From: Bugula neritina
Taxonomy: Eukaryota; Bryozoa; Gymnolaemata; Cheilostomatida; Bugulidae
Direction: 5' to 3'
NCBI GenBank assembly: GCA_964035545.1
Contig: OZ037765.1
Span: 33,727,004 to 33,791,003 of the forward strand
DNA: 64,000 bases
The position numbers and the translations under genes were made by a program. Of the stretch, positions 55,801-64,000 are shown piece by piece. Below the pieces are notes generated by a model that had not been told where the DNA came from, searched no databases, and worked only from the letters and a program-made list of their open reading frames with translations. Position 1 is the stretch's first letter; every line of letters begins with the position of its first letter.

Positions 55801-58800
55801 GTTTGAATCAAATAAAGGACAAGAAATTATAACAAGAGTGAACTCTAAAAAGGGGAGAGGGGGAGAGAGAGAGAGGGAGAGAAGGGGGAGAGAAGGGGGA
55901 GAGAGAGCATGTTGAAAGATCACAATACAAACAACTTCAATGCAGAAACTGAAATCAAAATCAAATTAAGTTTTCGTAACTTGTAGTCTCTTATTCTACA
56001 TTTCAAATAAATATTCATAGCTTTTGAACTAATTTTCAACTACGATATACTTATTAGGTATCATTATCTCAGCCCTTACGATATACTTATTAGATTTTAT
56101 TATCTCAGTCATATCGGCATTAAATGTTTGAAATTTCTTTGTTATTGAGAATTTATTACCACTATTCAACTAACACACCACTGCTACTATATATATATAT
56201 ATTAAATGTGAAACCATTCATATAGCAGAATATCCAAGTGATGTGAACAAGTGACATAAAACTTAGACTCAGTACCTTCAACCACATCTTCCTTGTATTG
56301 GTCGGCGCTCTCACAGTACCTCTGTTCCGCTAGATCAAGGTAGTCAGTCTTGAGTGTGTCTTGTATATCAGGACAGAAATCCTCAACCCCCCATCTCATG
56401 CACTGAGCAATTTCAGTGACAAACCTACCATCAATACAGACATGTCTTCATGAAACACAAAGCTATGACTCATCACCCTGCTGAGTCATCACAGGATTAG
56501 CCTGTGCTCTAGATTATTAGAGGTAGTTGTCTTCTCACAAGAAGTTCAACTCACACCACACAACAAATCACCTAGGTAGTAGCTAGCTGCAAGCAATCAA
56601 CTCAAACAGACTATCGGCCAGTTCTAGACTGCAGTGAATTTCCTCCACTAACAGAAGCCACGAGAAGTAAGAGCGTGCTATCCCAGAAGGGTTGAAGAGT
56701 TGACTCACTTGCAATGAGACGTGAAAATTGATTTCAGTTTTGACTCCAGCAGCATAGCTTCAATGTCAGCGATGCTAGACTCGTCATCTACGAGGGGTTT
56801 GTTTGGGGAGCCGATGACCCACTTATCGTAGAAGGCGGTTATGGCGTAGAATGTGTACGGCTCTATGGTACCCAGGTCGGTAAACCATTCAGCCATCGTG
56901 TCACCTGCCATATAATGTAGTGTAATTGTATGCAGTATAGTATAACTATACACAGTGTAGTATAACTATACACAGTATAACTATACACAGTACAGTATAA
57001 CTATACACAGTGTAGTATAACTATATACAGTACAGTATAACTATATACAGTATAACTATATACAGTACAGTATAACTATATACAGTATAACTATATACAG
57101 TACAGTATAACTATACACAGTACAGTATAACTATACAGAGTACAGTATAACTATATACAGTACAGTAAAACTATACACAGTATGGTATAACTATACACAG
57201 TGTAGTATAACTATATACAGTACAGTATAACTATATACAGTATAGTATAACTATATACAGTATAGTATAACTATATACAGTACAGTATAACTCTACACAG
57301 TATAGTGTAACTATACACAGTACAGTATAACTATATACAGTACAGTATAACTATATACAGTACAGTATAACTATATACAGTACAGTATAACTATATACAG
57401 TACAGTATAACTATATACAGTACAGTATAACTATACACAGTACAGTATAACTATACACAGTACAGTATAACTATACACAGTATAGTATAACTGAGTACCC
57501 GTAAAGTTAGGAAATGTCCCGGATGTAATACTTCTGTCAACGCAAGGTACTCCAATATTCACAAACAAGCCGAGGAAACTGCAGGGCATGAATGTATCAC
57601 TGTAGAGGTTATTGACGCCATTTTGAAGGCCGCTGCGCAGGAAACACAAAGCAACAAGAAATGAACAGCAAACAAAGTGCCAAGTGAGGAAAATTTCTGT
57701 TTAAATTTGTACAGTTTTGACCACAGGCTGCAAGAAGTAGAACAATAAGCACATGAAAATTGTTACCCTGTTCATTTAGAAATTGATACAATCCTAAAGT
57801 TGGGTGGTTATTATTATTGGTTATTATTATTATTATTGGTTATCAAGAAGAAATCCATGCATAAACAAACCTGTCTGTTTTAGCATAAATCTTATCAAGA
57901 GCTTTTATTGCTTCATATTCATCGGCCATTCCCTGAATATCAATAATATAATACAATAATATAATACAATATCCATATTATACCACAGTAATAAACAACA
58001 GTAATATAATACAATATTATAATACAGTAATATAATACAATATTATAATACAATAATATAATACAATATTATAATACAATAATATAATACAATAATACGA
58101 TGCCCTCACCCCTTGCTCATAAAAGCCAGTCTCACAGTCATAGGCACACGGTACGGACATTTCCTGAAGAGCTGAACATCTGTCTGTGCAGCTGTTACTC
58201 ACTGAAGTAGCCCCTGAATCATACAGAACAGTAACGAGAGATAACTCCTGACTCTGACCCATGTGACCTAGATAGCTGCACTATGTGACCTATATAACTG
58301 TATAATGTGACCTAGATAGCTGTATAATGTGACTTAGATAACTGTACCAGGTGACCTAGATAGGTGTATAATCTGACCTAGATAGCTATATAATGTGACC
58401 TAGATAGCTGTACCAGGTGACCTAGATAGGTGTATAATCTGACCTAGATAGCTATATAATGTGACCTAGATGACAGTTAACTCACGTATATCACTGATGG
58501 TATCATCACTAGCAGCACAACCCTGAGATATAAAACCGTATGTCAAACTATACGCATCCTTCGAGCCTCTCGTGTAGACAATCCAATTATTTCTGTAACA
58601 GTGGCGGTATACGGTATAGTGTATTGCAGCGTACTGACACAACATAGAATAATAGTATAAATTAATAAAGTATAATATAATAAAACATACTGTTATACGA
58701 TACAGAATAGTATAACATGTAATACCATGAGATAAGATATGCAGCACCTACCCAGTCGGGTTTGCTATGACTATCACCAATCCCAGGTCATAGTTTGTCA

Positions 58801-61800
58801 CCACCACCTGACCATCATCCATACTCATCCTAACAGTATCCTGTGTAACACAAAGTATATAGTACAGAGCGTCTTTAGTGGGCTAATATTCCTATATACT
58901 GTCTTCATATACACACTGAGTTGCCATACACTATGCTTGCTTTCAAGCTTCACATTATGGGGATAGATTTTCCATTTGGTGTTTGGATATTGTTGCATTA
59001 AATGAGACCACAACCCCAATCACGAATCCATCAGTATCAACTTGCGATGTAATAGATGTAATGGGAACGACAAATCTAAATATTATCTTCTCTCAGTCCA
59101 TTAACATTTCTTTATAGTAAACATCTGGACACTTGCTAAATCTAATACACTGTAGAAATGTGTTCTTTGATGCGGAAAGATAAAAATGGTCATACCTAGC
59201 TTTTCTACTCCCATAAACAAGAATAATGTTCAGCTGTATATACGTGTAGGTGTAAAAAGACCTTCACACTAGTCACTAATCAGAACCTGATGGCGTGACA
59301 GTGTGACATGACGTACCTGGTCACACTAGTCGCTAATCAGAACCTGATGGCGTGACAGTGTGACATGACGTACCTGGTTCCAGCTAAACAATATCTTTAC
59401 TTGCAAGAACATGTCTAAGTCTGTGACTCGTCCATTGAGACCGTAGGAGCTGACGTAGACGTCTACAGTGTATGTTACATGTTACAGCATGGAACTGAGT
59501 CTACATAGTGTAACACACATACAGTGAATAAAATGTATTTGATAAATATTTAATAGTTGCGAACACCATTAGGAAATAATAAAAGATTAAGATTGATAAA
59601 TTAAACTGTTTTCCCAACATGGCTTAATATTGCATATACAGTATACTTTGCCAACTATTACACTCCACCCCCACTTACCAGATGAGTTGGAGTAGAAGTC
59701 CAGTGAAGCAGAACTGAATAAATCCTTCAAGTGAAGCTGAAAGATAGAGTAATTCACAGGATATAGCGTAGAGTAGTACAGCAACATAATATTCACATTG
59801 ATCGTATTCATATTGAGTATAGGACCCATTCAATCATATTCATATTGATAAATCTATCAAAATACATTTTCCCAACAAATATGTTAATAATTACGTAGTT
59901 TTTTAAAAGCAACAGCCTGCGCGTGGTAACCAGGCAATAGTGAGCTTAGAACACATAGTGTAATGTAACGACACAATACCACACTCACCGAGTTTTTATT
60001 CACGAGGATCTCAATGTTGGATGCAGCAAGGACAGTTAGGTAGGCCTCATCCGGGGGAATATGGCATGTTGCAAACCATTCAGAGTTGTCTCCCCTGTAG
60101 ACATGGAGGTTTCCTAGGAGAGCCACCATGAAGCGTTCATCAGAAGACAACTCCTAGAATGAGACATAAAGAGAGATAATATGTTACTGATGTGCATACG
60201 ACACTCAAAATATAAATATCAATCTTAATTATAATAACTTTCTTTGCTTCAAGAAAAATGTATTTATAGCAAAATGTTTTTTCCGCTTTACTATAATTTT
60301 CAATTCCTCTTAAAGGATTGCTCTATCTTGTCTAATAAATGGCCATTTAGGTCAAACACACATAATATTGTGTTTTTCTAAGCATGCATTGACAAAAAGC
60401 ATTTGACCAGAGGTAGAAAAAGTTAGTTGAAGTTGAAGGTGTAGATTGGTAACAGCCAAAACGCCGATTTTGAAATGAGCTGGGAAATGTGACGTAACAG
60501 CGCCAGCATTCCTGCTGGTCACGTGACTATACAAATGAATAACTATAGAAATATGACTGTGAGATGTGATCTTTCAGCTCGTAATTTGTATATTTATAGA
60601 AGTGCAAATGTGAATTATCTCAATCTATAGTTTTTTGACATATTAAATAACATGTATGTGATAACATTAGGCCATATTATGCTTGTAAACATTAAAAAAA
60701 AGCATTGCAAAAACATGCATTCTTCAGGATGAATGCCTGCGATCGATCTAAACTAGGTCAGATTGTGCAATATTACGGGCACACCAAAGCTGACCTATAT
60801 AGCGTGCTGTAACTGCTTGAGCGTTATTGGTTGATGTTGTGCTCAGCAACCTTGAATACTAGCGTTATAGTTAGCACGTGCAGCATAGTTACTGGCGTTC
60901 ACACGTCACATATTAGGCTATTCTTTTTCATGGCTGAAAATTTTACCTCCCTCAAAATTGGAATTTTGAAAAGCTGTTTTCTAGGCACATATCCCTTTGC
61001 AAAGTCACAATTGTTTGCATACACATTAGATTATAGTTCATAATTATAATGTGATTGTAATAAACTAAGATTGAGCAATCCTTTAAATGTAAAGGAAGGT
61101 GAAACAATCAAATAGATTCAATGTAGATCAAATGGAAAGTGAACTAAACTTCACAGAACAATGCTTACAAACTAAAAATTTCAGTGGGTAAAACCGGTCT
61201 ATTTATAACTAGAGGTGAATGTTCAACTGGCCAGCATAAAGCAGACAACTTCTCATTGTCACAACTTTCCTCCTCAATCAGTGAAGCAGCAACTTCTGAG
61301 TAAACTGAGGAGTTAGTGACATTCAACAGAGTTGTCTTCCCACTTGCCCTGACAGACTGAGTACTACTCACAAGTTGGCGTGGAGACAGCATCACCTCCG
61401 TGACGTAATCCTGCTCTTCCACGAACACGGGCAGCATAAACTTCACTGTCTTCATTATTTTAGTGATTTCATCGTCAGGAGACAGTCCGGGGCAAAATCT
61501 GGCAGCCAACACTTTGAACTCTTTCGCCATGCAGTCAGCCATTGGTCGTGCTATTCTATAATACAGTATATACTCTACATACAGTAGAACATGTTATACT
61601 ACAGTATATACTCTACATTCAGTAGAACATGTCATACTACAGTATATACTCTATATACTGTAGTATAACATGTCATACTACAGTATATACTCTACATACA
61701 GTAGAACATGTCATACTACAGTATATACTCTATATACTGTAGTATAACATGTTATACTACAGTATATAGAGTATATACTGTAGTATAACATGTTATACTA

Positions 61801-63327
61801 CAGTATATACTCTATATACTGTAGTATAACATGTTATACTACAGTATATACTCTATATACTGTAGTATAACATGTTATACTACAGTATATACTCTCAGTA
61901 TACTTTTTATGTTGAATTGTAAATACGTCATCCATGAATAGGAAATGCAGTCTTTTATAATTGTCAACAAGTAAAAATAAACTTACAGTGCTATTTACGC
62001 ACTTCAAGACTCAACAGCTTTCACAGAAACACACACTAAATTGATTTACACTTTTTATAAAAACCATGTGAAAAACCATTTTTGTCCATGTGAAACAAAG
62101 CAAACAAGTAACATCAACATCTGCTTTTATTACTAATTGAGTGAATACCAACTGAGTGAATACTAACTGAGTGAATACTAATGAGTGAATACTAACTGAG
62201 TGACTAGTAACTGAGTGAATACTGACTGAGTGAATACTAACTGAGTGAATACTAACTGAGTGACTAGTAACTGAGTGAATACTGACTGAGTGAATACTAA
62301 CCGAGTGACTAGTAACTGAGTGAATACTAACTGAGTGAATACTGACTGAGTGAATACTAACCGAGTGACTAGTAACTGAGTGAATACTAACTGAGTGAAT
62401 ACTGACTGAGTGAATACTAACTGAGTGAATACTGACTGAGTGAATACTAACTGAGTGAATACTATCTGAGTGAATACTAACTGAGTGAATACTGACTGAG
62501 TGAATATGTCAAACTCACGAATAGAATTTTTCCGGAATATCAGCCTCCAGAAGGTCCACAACGTCGAATGTTGAGAGGTCTATGTCGTCAAAAAATCTGT
62601 AGAGCTCTTTGTAGTAGAAATCATAGAGCCCTGTGATTACAAATGCTTCGGCACTGCACTGTAAGAGGAAGAGCAATTAGGAGGTTTGAGAGGCTAAAGG
62701 GAAGGATGAGCTTTAGGGGTGGGTGCTGCTATCTGCCTAGACGGCTGCAATATGCTGCCTAAACAACTATATTAGCAGAACTTGAAATAATTTGACAAAA
62801 CATAAAATAATGATGCAAACAAAAGTAGTAAATACTAATGAAAATGGCAATACTAGAAATAACTTATTGATAATTATTATTGATTATTAGAAATATCAGC
62901 AATTATAATTCTGAATGTTGAGCAAATTCCTACCAAGTACTGTCTTGCATTCATCAAGTAGGTGCAGTAATGGAGAAATTTAGAATAGCCTGTGTTTTAG
63001 ATTAGAAGTGTAGCAAAAAAGAGATCTTTCTTTGAAAATTTTAACCTGTGCCTCAAACCAAAGGTTAAAAACAAAGTTAAAGAATTTAGGCTGTCTCATT
63101 TTTTTCACTACTGCTCTTAGATGGCATTCATTGCTGTTATAAAGAAAACGTTTGTTTGGAGTTGTGCACCCAGCTAAGATAGTCTACCTTGGAGAAAACT
63201 CTGTAGAAAGAAAATCCAACAGATTGCGACTTTTTCTCAAAATCAACGAACTCAATGGCATCGGCTGACGGGTCTTTTAGTAGACAGTTGAATGACTCAG
63301 TGAATCCTTCAGAGTTGTCATTAAACC
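52888..63327 (-). CDS. RGM/hemojuvelin-like GPI-anchored protein with duplicated modules (5' end outside window)
   Basis: Exons: 63327-63188, 62658-62519, 61555-61372, 60153-59989, 59736-59679, 59462-59401, 58840-58752, 58592-58486, 58213-58110, 57932-57871, 57632-57499, 56904-56709, 56424-56276, an unresolved part in 55844-55559, 55358-55249, 55068-54903, 54633-54436, 54264-54035, 53615-53488, 53309-53197, 53055-52888 (TAG). The visible part is more than 940 residues, against about 430 for a usual RGM. The C-terminal module runs from a vWD-like start (WAVGDPHIKHLG) through a beta-rich region to LIVDGC, then a dibasic SRRKR furin-type site, a Cys-rich segment (CENACEVV, SCIYDC) and a hydrophobic tail (LTLAALSLLTVTF) ending at the stop, as in a GPI signal. 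This order matches RGM/hemojuvelin C-termini. An earlier module repeats it: GNLHVYRG, VVVTNYDLGLVIVI, GFISQGC, CTDRC, PCAYDC. Family role: BMP co-receptor or neogenin ligand at the cell surface. Function here is inferred. It could instead be a lineage-specific vWD protein. Confidence 0.65.
53340..53398. repeat. AT-rich TATATACA microsatellite in an RGM-like gene intron
   Basis: Short (TA)n with CA interruptions between exons 53615-53488 and 53309-53197. A second AT-rich repeat of attaattaaattaata lies at about 53880-53945 in the preceding intron. Confidence 0.85.
55559..55844 (-). other. Unresolved exon pair of the RGM-like gene
   Basis: The upstream exon (56424-56276) ends in phase 1 and the next secure exon (55358) starts in phase 0, so at least one junction lies here. 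A strong polypyrimidine tract (55851-55910) leads to an acceptor giving an exon from 55844 in phase 1, open through ISCPLFDSNVSAAIYD. The downstream reading NTFSVETLDMLES to DFME ends at donor 55559. Joining the two needs an intron of only about 41 nt, with two equally possible placements (acceptor before 55693, or before about 55737). I cannot choose from sequence alone. Confidence 0.4.
56925..57492 (-). repeat. 20-bp array (ATAACTATACACAGTACAGT) in the RGM-like gene
   Basis: About 28 copies lie between exons 57632-57499 and 56904-56709. The array begins about seven bases after the donor on the gene strand and ends about 20 bases from the acceptor, so it is almost the whole intron. Confidence 0.95.
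57945..58092 (-). repeat. AATATAATACAATATTATAA array
   Basis: Seven or so AT-rich units lie between exons 58213-58110 and 57932-57871, again occupying most of the intron. Confidence 0.9.
58262..58472 (-). repeat. 22-bp array (gacctagatagctgtataat)
   Basis: About ten units lie between exons 58592-58486 and 58213-58110, starting about 15 bases after the donor on the gene strand. Confidence 0.93.
59264..59377 (-). repeat. 57-bp direct duplication
   Basis: Two adjacent copies (59264-59320 and 59321-59377) differ at one position (cactaat/cgctaat). They lie 24 bases from the donor of exon 59462-59401. Confidence 0.95.
61559..61898 (-). repeat. Array of palindromic units abutting an RGM-like gene acceptor
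   Basis: Repeated blocks of TACAGTATATACTCTATATA and TATAACATGTTATA. Both blocks are self-complementary or nearly so, and one block is in inverted orientation (gagtatatactgtag). The array runs to within about four bases of the acceptor before 61555. Confidence 0.93.
62131..62508 (-). repeat. 15-bp array (ACTAACTGAGTGAAT) in the RGM-like gene
   Basis: About 25 units start about ten bases after the donor at 62518. The unit TATTCACTCAGT resembles the exon end TATTC/GTGAGT. Blocks with an ACTAGTAACTGAGTG variant repeat at higher order. Confidence 0.95.
62965..63140 (+). repeat. Dispersed repeat, copy 2
   Basis: Diverged partner of 44546-44718 in the same orientation, within the intron between exons 63327-63188 and 62658-62519 of the RGM-like gene. 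Confidence 0.75.
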
Positions 63328-63334
63328 CTGCAGA

Positions 63335-63757
63335 ATAGTTTACAGTAGTGTCTGTAGTTACTGTAGTGTCTGTAGTTACTGTAGTGTCCGTAGCTACTGT
63401 AGTTACTGTAGTGTCTGTAGTGTCTGTATTACTGTAGTGTCTGTATTACTGTAGTGTCTGTAGCTACTGTAGTGTCTGTATTTACTGTAGTGTCCGTAGC
63501 TACTGTAGTTACTGTAGTGTCTGTAGTGCCTGTAGTTACTGTAGTGTCTGTAGCTACTGTAGTTACAGTAGTGTCTGTAGTTACTGTAGTGTCTGTAGCT
63601 ACTGTAGTTACTGTAGTGTCTGTAGCTACTGTAGTTACTGTAGTGTCTGTAGTTACTGTAGTGTCTGTAGCTACTGTAGTTACTGTAGCTACTGTAGTTA
63701 CTGTAGTGTCTGTAGCTACTGTAGTTACTGTAGTGTCCGTAGTTACTGTAGTTACCA
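63335..63757 (-). repeat. TACTGTAGTGTCTGTAGT array upstream of an RGM-like exon
   Basis: About 24 units of 12 to 18 bp (actgtagtgtctgtagtt, actgtagctactgtagtt) end about eight bases from the acceptor of exon 63327-63188. Open frames through it are artefacts. Confidence 0.95.
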
Positions 63758-64000
63758 CAAGTCTCAATGTGCACTATCATATATATTTGCCTAAAGCATT
63801 TTACACTCTTCATAGATGTGAAAATTTAAAATTAGTTGGTTTCAACCAGAATAATATACTAATTATTTACTCTAGAATAACACAGATCACAAGAAAACAC
63901 AACTTATTCCACATTGTTATTCTACATAAAATATACTTCAAGAAACAAATGAAATACTCTTTTACACTGTAAGGTAGAATCCTTAGGCTGGTCGCCACTG
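63758..64000. other. Right edge, intron of the RGM-like gene
   Basis: AT-rich, no exon recognised. The upstream coding exons of the RGM-like gene must lie beyond 64000. Confidence 0.5.

Overview
The window is from an intron-rich animal genome. Coding sequence is split into short exons with GT-AG borders. The genes are full-length ABCB (P-glycoprotein/MDR) transporters and a repulsive guidance molecule (RGM)/hemojuvelin-like GPI-anchored protein, a family known from animals. Introns are mostly short and AT-rich and carry many minisatellites, which points to an invertebrate. I cannot name the species or phylum. Nothing here is prokaryotic: no operons, CRISPR arrays or plasmid features.

Layout. 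(1) 605-14448, plus strand: ABCB gene A, 24 exons found, initiator exon not identified. (2) 15542-27406, minus strand: ABCB gene B, 23 coding exons, complete, 1386 codons before the stop. (3) 27407-32274: divergent intergenic region with a candidate TATA/initiator promoter for gene C near 30.9 kb. (4) 32275-52012, plus strand: ABCB gene C, 24 coding exons, complete, 1377 residues. (5) 52888-63327, minus strand: C-terminal part of a long RGM-like gene (gene D) that runs off the right edge. A and B are tail-to-tail, B and C head-to-head, C and D tail-to-tail. Exon lengths and phases were checked so that each model stays in frame; one short stretch of gene D (55559-55844) is unresolved.

The three ABCB genes form a young local family. 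Each encodes TMD1-NBD1-acidic linker-TMD2-NBD2 with intact Walker A, Q-loop, LSGGQ, Walker B glutamate and H-loop in both NBDs, so all three look able to hydrolyse ATP. The NBD exons are nearly identical among genes, and so are several introns inside the NBD blocks. The membrane domains, first extracellular loop, linkers and N-termini have diverged. This is the pattern expected of ongoing gene conversion over the ATPase modules while the substrate-contacting parts diversify.

The most unusual feature is the tandem repeats. By adding intervals I estimate about 12.8 kb (about 20%) of the window is minisatellite or microsatellite, nearly all intronic, and many arrays start or stop at splice sites. 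In three introns the repeat unit contains a copy of the exon-intron junction, so the authentic 5' splice site is followed by about 7, 41 and 68 tandem copies of itself. Other points are an intron present only in gene A inside an otherwise near-identical NBD2 exon, an intron absent only from gene B, a tRNA-derived SINE with a 10-bp target-site duplication, a candidate hAT-type non-autonomous element, and duplicated RGM-type modules in gene D.
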